The translations under genes were made by a program, and so were the position numbers. Below are positions 1 through 10,019 of a stretch of 11,074 nucleotides of DNA, piece by piece (positions within the stretch are counted from its first letter, which is position 1; every line of letters begins with the position of its first letter). The notes beneath the pieces were generated by a model. The model was given only the letters and a program-made list of their open reading frames with translations. It ran no database searches and had not been told where the DNA came from. The stretch covers positions 1-11,074 of the forward strand of contig JNDT01001407.1 in assembly GCA_000697055.1 (NCBI GenBank), written 5' to 3'. The stretch is from Saksenaea vasiformis B4078. Lineage: Eukaryota; Mucoromycota; Mucoromycetes; Mucorales; Saksenaeaceae.

Positions 1-516
1 GGAATAACCGTCTTGGATGGTCCCGATACCGCGATCGAGGTATCCCTTCCGCTTTCTTTGGTCATTAGAATGTGATTTCTGCTTTATCCAGAACTTCAAT
101 GCTTCGCCACGAGGCGACGGATGCGAATTTTGCTTGAGCGCTTGCTGCGTGGAATAGAGATCGCAAACAGCCTTGATATAGGACTCCCAGGCCCAGTACC
201 CAAGCTCGGCCGGCTGGCCATCATTGCCTTTGCGCTTCCTGTTACCTCTAACTGCTACCTTCTCCTCGAGGTAGCGAATTAGCTTTGCCTCGGTGACAAT
301 ATGGCCATCGGAATGTCGAAAATCAAATAATCCGAGCAACAGAAGCTCGCGACGATTAGACAATGTTGTAAGTATCACAAACACCGATTTCCATTTTTGT
401 AGCTCGCTAACGGCATTTTTTTTCTTTCCTTTGCGACATTCATTTTGGGAAACACTGTAATTCAGCGCTACTTCCAGATAAACTCTGTGCTTTGAAGTAC
501 GTATTTTTACGTTCAT
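1..516 (-). CDS. Ndc10/Crypton-like DNA-binding protein, partial (runs off left edge)
   Basis: An open frame reads from an ATG at 516 to position 1 (172 codons) with no stop; an in-frame TAA lies just upstream at 523-525. From about residue 54 the protein looks like the Ndc10-type domain found in many Mucoromycota genes and related to the tyrosine-recombinase fold of Crypton elements. Visible marks are DGHIVTEAKLIRYLEEKVAVRG, a basic RKRKG patch, an aromatic stretch around YWAWESYIKAVCDLY, then HPSPRG and near the edge DRGIGTIQDGY. Ndc10 itself is a centromere-DNA binding protein of yeast CBF3; family members in these fungi are often mobile-element derived. The first 50 or so residues look unlike the family, so the true start or an intron may be missed. 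Catalytic recombinase residues would lie beyond the edge. The family call rests on recalled pattern only. Confidence 0.5.
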   Translation of the reverse strand, partial: MNVKIRTSKHRVYLEVALNYSVSQNECRKGKKKNAVSELQKWKSVFVILTTLSNRRELLLLGLFDFRHSDGHIVTEAKLIRYLEEKVAVRGNRKRKGNDGQPAELGYWAWESYIKAVCDLYSTQQALKQNSHPSPRGEALKFWIKQKSHSNDQRKRKGYLDRGIGTIQDGYS

Positions 517-556
517 CCGATGTTATGATTTGCGTGTCATACTCTTCCATGTTGCG

Positions 557-810
557 TTTATGTCACGGATAGTTTCCTATTATCTAACACAAAAGATGTG
601 CCAGAGATTTCAGGGTTTCATTGCCTCGTGCAAAGGACGTGTTAACAATAGGACTCGATTATCCCGTGTAAAAGATAGGTTTCTTTGTCTCATGCAAAAG
701 GTGAATCAGTGATCGGGTTCTTTTGACTCATGCAAACGGTGTCTCATGCAAGAAGTTATGTTGAAGATAGATTCCTTTTATCTCGCACAGAAAGGATGTC
801 TCAGATAACG
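557..810. repeat. Degenerate tandem array, about 38-41 bp period, core CTCATGCAAAAG
   Basis: Seven related copies of a core like CTCATGCAAAAG begin near 584, 625, 663, 689, 727, 743 and 782. Four of the six spacings are 38-41 bp; the other two are 26 and 16 bp, as if shortened by deletion. Each core tends to follow a T-rich lead (TTNT) and to be followed by a GATGTG- or GATAGG-like stretch. A weaker possible copy lies near 557-578. The array sits 40-290 bp upstream of the ATG of the Ndc10-like open frame, so it could be a subterminal repeat of a mobile element, a promoter repeat, or a simple decayed minisatellite. Confidence 0.6.
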
Positions 811-1023
811 GAAAGTGATACATATTTAAAGGGACCACTTCTTTTCCTTTTTTTTCTTCTTCTTTGGCTCTGTTGGTACAAACATCCCCGGTACGGATGT
901 CTACTTTTTATTACATATCCAGGATCACTCGTGTTTTTTGTATACAGTTTAGGCTGCATGACCGCTGTGGGCAGAACCGTTTTGGCCGTGTTGATGCTTT
1001 ATGCCCACACTCAAAGTACGTAA

Positions 1024-1413
1024 ACGTCGTCGCACACTCAGCTCGCTCATTTCCCGCATATTTATTCGTTATCTTCCAATTTGGAAAACGATTTCATATC
1101 CACAAAACTTCTGGACACTTGCCCCAGACTTGCATCGAGATTTTTTCAAGAGGTTGCGCTACAAGTGATACGCAATCCTGGTGAAGCCAAGCTTAGCAAA
1201 CGCGCTGTTCAAAGCGTAATTAAAAGCGCTACTGGTGAACTAGAAAGACAACTGCGAGTCATGATGGACCTGTTCTGGCAGGATGAGGATATTTCCATAC
1301 TGGGAAACTCTGACTTGAACAACATAATGAAGCTGATGGCGAATGATATGAGTTCTGCATTAAAATCTGCGAACGACAAGATGATCTCGCAAATAAAAGA
1401 TATGCTTCTGTAA
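1024..1413 (+). CDS. Unidentified helical open frame, possible 3' exon or decayed gene
   Basis: This frame is open from just after a TAA at 1021-1023 to a TAA at 1411-1413, about 129 codons. It has no early ATG (the first in-frame ATG is at about residue 80), so if real it is a downstream exon or a broken gene. The predicted product is polar and strongly helical, with motifs such as LERQLRVMMDLFWQDEDI and NNIMKLMANDMSSALKSAND near the C-terminus. The same frame is also open on the other side of the TAA (730-1020), but that part overlaps the degenerate repeats and is T-rich. I do not recognise a family. Composition and length favour past or present coding; lack of a start and of a clear splice acceptor argue against an intact gene. 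Confidence 0.3.
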   Translation, partial: TSSHTQLAHFPHIYSLSSNLENDFISTKLLDTCPRLASRFFQEVALQVIRNPGEAKLSKRAVQSVIKSATGELERQLRVMMDLFWQDEDISILGNSDLNNIMKLMANDMSSALKSANDKMISQIKDMLL

Positions 1414-1894
1414 AAACCAAGAAATAGAATCTCATCAGCGATTGCTTTAAGAGCTTTTTTTTATCCTTTTCGAAAGAGGAGGGGCACTGACACAGTTTAC
1501 AGACAACTTTTCTCTTTTACCGTACCTTATATCTGATGATAGTTACCGGATCAGAATACGCTTATGTGCCCGCAGGCTACTATCATGTATACCTCAAGAC
1601 AACATCCAGGCTAAAGATCGTTACAATTACAGCAAGCGCGCGTATAGGGGTTAAATTTCCATGACCTATAATAGCCTTCCTGGTATGAAGTATCAGATGA
1701 AAAATTAGTAATATGCAAATTGAATATAAATGTACTTTGGCATTTCGAGAAAGTACATATTCCAAGCAAGCGACATTGATTTCTCGTTCATTCTGTCACA
1801 GATACAAATAAAAATTCAGGAATTCCGAACCCTCCATTTAAAAAGGTTTAAACTGAGCACTTGTTGGACTCATCCATCCAATATTGCAAATTGA
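1414..1894. other. Non-coding stretch, nothing recognised
   Basis: Both strands carry only short open frames with no family resemblance. A T-rich run lies near 1455-1463. I see no RNA gene or clear repeat here. Confidence 0.4.
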
Positions 1895-2370
1895 AAGAGT
1901 CTAGAACGCGTAAAGGATCTTTCAGATTTTGGTCATAGTGGTATTATTGCGCTATTTGAGTTGGAGTATCCAGTGGTACCATTTCGGGAGGAATGAGCGT
2001 CCCATCGTCTACTGTCAGTGACATGATCAAACGATGGAAGAGAAATAGGAGAACAGAATCGGCTAGGAGGCCTGGAAGACCAAGAAATCGATCTAAAACA
2101 GACGTTCGAGCCATCCACTTAAACGTGAAACGATCCGCAAGTATCTCAACAATGAGCGTTCTAGATCCAGTAAACCAGCGAGGAAGCCTGCTTAACTGAG
2201 ATCCATAAGAAGAGACACCTTGAATTTGCCCGGGAGTATCATCATTGGACCATGGAGCAACGGTGTCATATGATCCGACAATGCAGCGATTCTGGCGTCA
2301 GAATTATTTGAAGAGCGTTTTCCAGGAACTCTTCAAATGCTTGCGACAATTTTCCAACATTAAACATATC
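1895..2370 (+). mobile_element. Tc1/mariner-family transposase remnant (frameshifted, internally deleted)
   Basis: The N-terminal half of a Tc1-type transposase can be followed through three frames. From 1895 the frame reads DLSDFGHSGIIALFELEY, matching the first helix-turn-helix. It shifts near 1985-1993 to SVPSSTVSDMIKRWKRN followed by RRPGRPR, the linker with the GRPR AT-hook-like motif. It shifts again near 2110 to KRETIRKYLNNERSR and SKPARKPA, the second helix-turn-helix and the usual basic link. It shifts once more at 2192 to LTEIHKKRHLEFAREYHHWT, the conserved segment leading into the catalytic domain. Soon after, similarity breaks off; a DNAAILASELFEERF stretch at about 2277 may be what is left of the segment around the second catalytic Asp (usually QDNA). 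The first Asp region and the C-terminus are missing. No convincing terminal inverted repeats were found; CACTG-TA at 2372-2378 could be a right end. Non-functional. Confidence 0.85.
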
Positions 2371-2378
2371 TCACTGTA

Positions 2379-3390
2379 AAAAAAATAGATGCTTACATCT
2401 AAGCCATTTCTTATCAGATAATTTTGGCACGAAGAATAGAAACAGTGACTGGACACAAGGGTGAAATCCGAGACACAAAAAATAAACTGTAGTGTATGAT
2501 GAATTGTGTGATTGTACCCGTACCACCAAGATCAACAGCATGACATGCATATGTGTTCTTTAATAGTCTTTAAATTTCCAACTTGGACGCCTCAGCTTTC
2601 CCTTAGCAAATGGCGGGGTAACCAAACTAATACTTTCAGATGATATAACGGAGGGATAGACTGATTTCATGACACCTTCCGGTAACAGCATAATAGAGGG
2701 GTTTGTTGGCATCCATGAATGGTCCCTCATAGGATCGGTTCAGTATTCTCTATCTGTCATTACGGTTTATTGAATAGAAATTTATGCTATTTTAACTCAA
2801 TTCTGCGTCCATGAAGGAATCAAGTTTACGCTAAGAGAAAATTAAGTATGCATTTACAGTGCCCCTCTCTAATTTCAAACGCTCGGTTCCTTGCAAAATC
2901 CTTGAAAATTGCGGGTTTCGATATTATAGAGGTTGTGTCACAAAGAATTCTGAGTCTGAATTGAGCTGCGAGTCATTCAGTGTATATGTTGATACTGAGC
3001 AAGTTTTCCTCGATTTTTCGGCAAATAGGCATTCGTTACTGCGGTTGCTAGCATGTTTTTAACACTTTATCCAACGTTGTTATCCAATCTTAACGTTGTT
3101 AAGCATAATGCTCTGTGCTACGTTGATTTCTTGTTCAGTTTACGATATTCTTAGGGACTATAGGTGTTACAAATCATGGACTATTGTAAACCGCAATTTT
3201 CCTTACAACCTACGGCTGTATCCCGGTCTCACGTATTATAACAATGGTTCTATCCAGACGTAATTGAAGCGCCTTAGCGAAAATAAAGTCTAGGGTAAGA
3301 TTTAGGGTAGGTTCTAAAGTGATCAGCTCTGTGCAACCTGTGGTCCCTAAGAGCTCTGAAGTAATACAGAAATCATCGCTCTTAAAAGAT
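2379..3390. other. Long non-coding stretch, nothing firm
   Basis: No open frame here resembles a gene; the longest (2859-3062, +) has no recognisable motif and starts without an ATG. A TCACTGT at 2371-2377 and its inverse ACAGTGA at 2442-2448 form a short inverted pair, probably by chance. Two TAGGGT motifs occur at 3291 and 3303, too few to call telomeric repeats. The right end is the 3' flank of the gene at 3391-4199. Confidence 0.4.
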
Positions 3391-4199
3391 TTACTGACAG
3401 CTAGTAGCAGTAACTACATTATCCTTGGAGTTTTCCTCGCCATCATCCACCAAGTAATAGTCAACATGTCTACACGGCTGATGATCAATAGTCAGATCAG
3501 AAGGGATCTTTTCGTCCAAAAGACTGTCATCAGCTTCATCGTCCACTTCATCGTCGGACAAAGGAAGACAGTTAAATTCGTCTTCATCATCAGCAGTGGC
3601 GATGGTAACAGGCGAGTTTACTAACGATTGTTGTCCTTGTGCCTGTGATGTCTGTGATATAGGTTGCTCTCTTTGCTCGAATTCTTGTGTGCGAGACGAT
3701 GATGCATTGAGACTCACTCCCGAGCTTTGGACAAAAACATTGCTTGAGGAAACTATATTGATACTATTGCTGTTCACGTCGTCTTTTAACCACTTTTCAA
3801 GTTGTTTAGGAGTCAACTTCAGTGACGACATTAGTCTCTTACATAAATGAACGAGGGAACAAGTTCTAAATCACTTACTTTATAGCGTGCTCTTAGCGTC
3901 ACCGCAAACCATTTTAGATCCGTGTCTAATCCTTTTGATCTGGTCAAGTTGAGTAAGGCGGCTTGATAGTCCATTAACAGTTGCTGAAGTTCCGCTTTAC
4001 TTCCGAGGGCCTTGTTGTATCCTTTCCACCGTAGGAACTCTTCAAAATGCCACTTATTCACCACACGATCTTCGAAAAACAGATGATTATTGAAAACAGT
4101 ATCAAGAGAAATACGCTTATCCAAGAATTTCTTTGGACATGACATGGGAGAGATTGTGCCATTCTCCTGCAGGGAGATTAGATTTTCCGAGTATCGCAT
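3391..4199 (-). CDS. Unrecognised two-exon protein, helical N-half and acidic Ser/Gln-rich C-half
   Basis: Exon 1 is 4199-3879 (ATG start, 107 codons). The intron is 3878-3817 (62 nt, donor GTAAGT, branch-like GACTAATG, acceptor AAG). Exon 2 is 3816-3391, ending in TAA. Both junctions are phase 0, giving 248 residues. The first 107 residues are dense in hydrophobic, aromatic and charged residues, for example HFEEFLRWKGYNKALGSK and LDTDLKWFAVTLRARYK, and look like a folded helical domain. Right after the junction comes LTPKQLEKWLKDDV, then a low-complexity Ser/Asn/Gln stretch and an acidic run (DDEDEF, SDDEVDDEADD). This plan, a compact domain plus a disordered acidic tail, suits a nuclear regulator or a transposon-derived accessory protein, but that is inference; I do not recognise the family. 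A possible extra 3' intron (donor at the last codon, GTAAAT; acceptor CTTCAG about 40 nt on) could extend the C-terminus by about 20 residues. Confidence 0.6.
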
Positions 4200-4800
4200 G
4201 AATCGGGAAACTTTGACTAGTGACGTAACTTTTCAAAATACGCCAGCATGTTTTTTATTCCCCTTTCTTTTCTGTGTGCACATTGCGGGTACTCTTTTTG
4301 GAGGGCTCTACCGACAAAGAAGGTGAAACAGTCATACGGATGCTGAAGGATTTTATTCAAGGCATTACGATCGGCTGCCCTCGCTTATCCCTCTAGGCTA
4401 AGTACCTGTCCTTGGGTACTATACATCCGTGGCAGTATTAGTAAGAGTAACTTCTTGATGCTACTGTATCGGAGCCGACAGGGTAAGCCTGCATCCAGTG
4501 CACAAGATCTGATTATTGGCGTGCGTTTGGTAAGTTGTGACCTTTTACTCGTCATCGGGGAGCATTTATCATGTTTTCTTTTCACATGGGACAAAGACGC
4601 TAGCTTAGTAGGCTGCAACTTTATTGATCACTTCTATTAATTTCTAGGCTGCGAAATATTTACCATTCTAGTAACGGCAATGGATGAACGAGCTAACTAG
4701 GATTCCAATAACATTAACGCGGCTCTTAACAAAAGTGGTTCACTTACTGGTGTAGTTTTGCAGGGATATGTTCATTCACGTTGTGAGAAGCGTCGATAAA
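4200..4800. other. Non-coding stretch, possible promoter side of the 3391-4199 gene
   Basis: The left end flanks the start of the unrecognised gene. Open frames at 4385-4618 (-) and 4455-4640 (+) overlap each other and show no domain. No repeat or RNA gene is evident. Confidence 0.35.
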
Positions 4801-4801
4801 T

Positions 4802-5536
4802 AATCTATAAACTACTGCATTTGTTCAAATTCTAGACTTCTGCATATAGATTTTGCTATTCTCTTTTGGAGGTTTGAACTTCAGAAAAAATTCGGTGGCG
4901 GCAACAGCAAGATCCTCGATACTTGCTCAGCATGTACTAGTGCATTAAATTGGTGATGTGGAGACAGACGAGCCTCACCTGTCCTGCGATATCATTCGCA
5001 GATCACTTTTTCTCTGCTTTGCGGTCTGACATTTATTGTTATAACCTGATCTTATATTTAAATAGCTTCTCACAACAAAGCCAACGTCAATGTGCTGTAG
5101 GAAATAAGATTACGCTTTTTGAATGGCGCTTCGATAATGGGGGTCGTCCAATCCCTTATGTTCATTGATAGACAATTGAGCTATCACGTTTGTGGCGAAC
5201 CAGTAGACATTTCTTTAGAGGATGCTATCTTACACAATAGAGGATTCCCATCAAATGGTCGACAGAGATTTAAAAATGTCAGAGGATGATTTAATCATAT
5301 GATTATCGTCTTGGTTCTCTTTTATCGATTGGAGCGCCTGTGTCTTTTAAAATGCCATATAACACAGAAATCGCTAGAGAACAAAAAAGATACACCTGGA
5401 ATCATTCTAATCTTGTACAAACTTTCAACAATAATTCATTATGTCGTAGAACGCTATGCTACATTTCGCGTAACTCAACACCAAGTCTACGATCTGTGTT
5501 ATTTGACATCACGTTGTTCCTAATCCTGTGCTCTAT
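4802..5536 (+). pseudogene. Cluster of short open segments in different frames, possibly a decayed gene
   Basis: Several consecutive plus-strand segments have protein-like composition but sit in different frames and end in stops. One at about 4802-4956 contains LQKKFGGGNSKILDTCSACT. A second at about 4955-5029 contains VETDEPHLSCDIIRR. A third ends at 5164-5166 after ITLFEWRFDNGGRPIPYV. A fourth at 5101-5289, with an ATG at 5137, contains RQLSYHVCGEPVDISLEDAI. A fifth at 5295-5540 contains GSLLSIGAPVSFKMPYNTE. The last runs into the RIO2 stop region on the other strand. They may be pieces of one gene broken by frameshifts, exons of an intron-rich gene whose splice sites I cannot settle, or chance. 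No family is recognised and I infer no function. Confidence 0.2.
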
Positions 5537-7469
<1,933 letters not shown>

Positions 7470-8401
7470 GACAGTTGATCGATCGAGAGAGCAAGAAACA
7501 GGTGCCTCGGCAGAGAAAAAAAATTGTGGCTGTTAAAAGCGCCGACATCCAATCACAATGGAGCACCTTTGCATTACCACAGGATAGAGAAACACAAACA
7601 AAAAATATAGGATGGCGCAACTTTTTAATTAGATCCTCTCATGCTTTCAGTCTCTAAATGCTGTGCAAGTAACTAGTTCGCTCCAATGGCGTGCTACAGC
7701 TCTGTGGACATAGCGAACTAGGGGATACAGGACCCTAGATAGCAACTTGAAAGCGAAGTATCCATTTCATCGTTAACAGTAACTTCTTTTTCCTTTCCAG
7801 ACGATCACTTCTGTCTTCTCCTACATGTTTCCTTTAACTGACACTTTTCTGCAATGTTCAGTCGCTTCGGAATGCAACTACTCCTCGTAGTCTGTGGACG
7901 TATTCGGCGCATACCTCCACGGCTAGATTGTCCAATGTCATATCACTGATCAGCTGCTTTTCACGCTGCTCCACTGCTTCAGAATAATGTCGACACTTGT
8001 CTCATCGATATCTGTACAATGATTATTTGTGATTGCGCTGAATGATTCATTTTATCCATACGAGTACGTTAACAGACACCATTCTCATCACTGACCGTAC
8101 AGCAGTCAATAAGGTTCGTATCATAGCGAGTTATCTATTTTGCTTGACTAAGCGCAACCGTAGGTCCCACAGCGTGTCTGTCGTACTGTGTAGCTGTAAG
8201 GGTGCTGATCAAAATAACATAGCCAGAGAATATAATGACAGAGCAAGAGACAAAGACTACACTAAGTTGCGTCAGTAACGGAGTCCCTGAGTTAGCACGG
8301 ATACATTTAATTGAACAACCACTTGCACTAGATCATTTGATATTCTGAGAAAAAGTGGGCCGGTTATAACATGACGAGCAACATATATCTGAGATTGTGC
8401 A
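7470..8401. other. Intergenic region upstream of RIO2
   Basis: This contains the RIO2 promoter side and no supported gene. Open frames at 7475-7657 and 8042-8278 (+) have no recognisable motif. A 10-bp perfect inverted repeat lies at 7673-7682 and 7712-7721 (separate entry). No TATA box, RNA gene or further repeat could be assigned. Confidence 0.45.
7673..7721. repeat. 10-bp perfect inverted repeat CTAGTTCGCT / AGCGAACTAG
   Basis: The arms at 7673-7682 and 7712-7721 are exact reverse complements separated by 29 bp. They lie about 200 bp upstream of the RIO2 start codon. This may be a protein-binding site, a tiny mobile-element trace or chance. Confidence 0.45.
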
Positions 8402-8404
8402 GAT

Positions 8405-8545
8405 CACTATGGAAAATGGGTTCCTGATTGACTACTTTTCCTTAAGTAAAAAATAGCCCACCAGGGTCCAGTACTACCTCAGTTCCTGATGGACTATTTT
8501 TTTGTTAATGAAAAACAGTCAAGCAGAAACCCATTTTCCATAGTG
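8405..8545. mobile_element. 141-bp fold-back MITE with CACTA...TAGTG ends
   Basis: Almost the whole stretch is one palindrome. Arms 8405-8465 and 8485-8545 (61 bp each) match in inverted orientation at about 52 of 61 positions, around a 19-bp centre. The outer 18 bp, CACTATGGAAAATGGGTT, are a perfect terminal inverted repeat. The trinucleotide GAT flanks both sides (8402-8404 and 8546-8548), as expected for a target-site duplication. CACTA termini with a 3-bp duplication are the mark of CACTA (CMC/EnSpm) elements. An alternative is a Tc1/mariner-type element TGGAAAATGGG... with TA as target, since TA also flanks that shorter version. It has no coding capacity and would need a transposase from elsewhere. 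Confidence 0.8.
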
Positions 8546-8548
8546 GAT

Positions 8549-9291
8549 GTCTTATCAATGCATAGTATAGATTCATCACGCACCTTATGCTTCGCTGTTC
8601 TCAGGTCATCTTTCCATTATATACAAGAAGCCGGTGTGCTTGAGCTTATTGTCCATTATCTACACGACTATTTGACTTGACTAATTCGTGCGTCATAAGG
8701 CGCCCTGTTTTCTATAAAGATATTTTAAAAGTGACGCCTGGAGGGAATTTCCTGGAACAAGGGACCATTCTATTGTGTTGTTCTCCTGAGAAGCACCAGG
8801 GATTGGAATGTTCTTTTCGTAAGATAGATAGGTTTTGCATAAAAAAGATAATCTGCCAAGAACAGTAGCTGCTCGACTAAGTTTAGCTTGCTGAAAGTCA
8901 TCCCTTTAATCAAATAGATGAAGCAGATAGAACACAAAAATGGATTTTGAAAACGCATTTTTTTCTTGATGGGGAGGCGTCGTTCATGGAGCAATCCTTC
9001 GCTGGCTCACTACATTGATTTTGGTTGATACACCTCACCCTGTTTAAGTGAGGGGGCGGGTTTGGTTGTGAATCATCTATCTGGACATGGTGTCCATTTC
9101 GGCCCGGTTTTTCCGGAGAGCAAGGCGGGCCCATGCGTTGCAAAAAAGAAAACAATGCCCTCTTCCTTTTTTTTTTGGTTCTCGTACAACCACATACACT
9201 CCGACCCTTGCTTTGACATAAAGTGGGCCCAGGCTGGCTGGCTTGACGTCTGTTTCCTGTCCTATTTTACCACGTTGTTTTACCCCTCCTA
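8549..9291. other. Intergenic region upstream of the COA4-like gene
   Basis: No gene is supported. Open frames on both strands (for example 8770-8994 minus and 9077-9598 minus) lack motifs, and the latter is antisense to the COA4-like gene. The last 250 bp become GC-rich with pyrimidine runs, as expected for a promoter. Confidence 0.4.
9049..9060 (+). promoter_or_regulatory. GC-box-like motif upstream of the COA4-like gene
   Basis: TGAGGGGGCGGG lies about 230 bp before the start codon in a locally GC-rich patch. It resembles sites of C2H2 zinc-finger factors; its use here is a guess. Confidence 0.2.
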
Positions 9292-9546
9292 ATGAGCAAC
9301 AATCCACAAATAAATGTTGCAGCAATAGAAGAAGAAGAGGAAGATCCCTACAATGCACGAATCGAGAAAACGGGATGTGCGCAAGAAAATGAAGACCTGT
9401 TATTATGTTACTATGACAAGCGCGATTGGCGATTATGTAAAGAGGAAATGCTACGATTTCGCAAATGTTTCCAACGTAGTTTGAACAATGCCGGTAGTAA
9501 AGAATTGATTGAATCAGAAAAGCTACAGCAAGCCATGGGCAAATAA
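9292..9546 (+). CDS. COA4: COA4-like twin-CX9C mitochondrial protein (cytochrome oxidase assembly)
   Basis: A single exon codes for 84 residues from ATG to TAA. After an acidic N-terminus (EEEEEDPYNARI) comes a coiled-coil-helix-coiled-coil-helix core: C29 and C39, then C49 and C59, each pair separated by exactly nine residues. The DWRLC between the helices and the DPYNARIEKTGC lead match the COA4/CHCHD8 family (yeast Coa4/Cmc3) better than other twin-CX9C proteins. Such proteins have no cleaved presequence; they enter the mitochondrial intermembrane space and are trapped when Mia40 oxidises the cysteines. COA4 family members help assemble cytochrome c oxidase. The length is normal. A canonical AATAAA (9542-9547) overlaps the stop codon, and the gene faces a RasGEF gene tail to tail with only 58 bp between the stops. 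Confidence 0.9.
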   Translation: MSNNPQINVAAIEEEEEDPYNARIEKTGCAQENEDLLLCYYDKRDWRLCKEEMLRFRKCFQRSLNNAGSKELIESEKLQQAMGK

Positions 9547-9604
9547 AATAACGGTTTTTCTCTTCTTTTTTTTTCTCTTTACTTTTTAACATACACATGC
9601 AACT

Positions 9605-9967
9605 CTATTCCTCGCATAAGAAACTCGCCTTGCGGATTTCCACATTATCAAGGAACAGCATGTTCTGTAACGCAGGAAGTAGTTCTGGGTGTGTCATAAA
9701 TGTGTAGATGCGTGACAGCACTTGAAATGCTAAGACATGTCGGATAACGGATGCTGCGCGGAATGAGCGGGGAAAAGAACAGAGAAAGAAAAGACGTGTA
9801 CGACCTACCTATAATGCGAAATTTGTTGTAATTGACCAGATGGATGCTTAGACGCGCGCTAAGATCTTCGTCCATGATCGTTTCATCGTTCGTACTTGTA
9901 TCCTCTTTGGCATTAATATATGTAGGTAACTCTGCATTAAACACAAGATCTGAAAGATAGAGCCCTA

Positions 9968-9970
<3 letters not shown>
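9605..9970 (-). CDS. RasGEF (CDC25-type) domain protein, C-terminal exons only
   Basis: Two exons are clear. The first reads from about 9970 (or from 9964 if CCTAG is an acceptor) to 9809; a 55-nt intron follows (9808-9754, donor GTAGGT, acceptor GCGCAG); the last exon is 9753-9605, ending in TAG. The roughly 101 residues match the end of a CDC25-type Ras guanine-nucleotide exchange domain. YLGLYLSDLVF corresponds to the family's P-F/Y-L-G-x-Y-L-x-D-L-x-F, then comes a polar insert of about 30 residues, then LVNYNKFRIIASVIRHVLAFQ, corresponding to the L-I-N-F-x-K-R helix, and a helical tail ending ASFLCEE. Such proteins load Ras-type GTPases with GTP at membranes. The catalytic core that should precede YLG is not in the window: the frame meets a T30/C19 tract (gene strand). 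The gene is therefore broken, misassembled, or has an unusually long intron here. Confidence 0.75.
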
Positions 9971-10008
<38 letters not shown>

Positions 10009-10019
10009 GGGGGGGGGGG
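9971..10019. repeat. Homopolymer tract, 30 A followed by 19 G
   Basis: On the plus strand positions 9971-10000 are all A and 10001-10019 all G. It abuts the conserved YLG codons of the RasGEF domain. This could be a real polypurine tract, a retroposed poly(A)-like insertion, or an assembly or sequencing artefact; the exact length should not be trusted. Confidence 0.9.

Noticed and set aside
3291..3310. TAGGGT motifs resembling telomere repeats
   Set aside because: There are only two copies, 12 bp apart, with no regular 6-bp array.
3319..3850. Plus-strand open frames opposite the unrecognised gene
   Set aside because: They mirror the acidic, Ser-rich minus-strand exon; the minus strand has the ATG, the intron signals and the better composition.
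9077..9598. 173-codon minus-strand open frame
   Set aside because: It is antisense to the COA4-like gene and its promoter, is Lys/Leu low-complexity at both ends, and shows no domain; the plus-strand CX9C gene explains the region.
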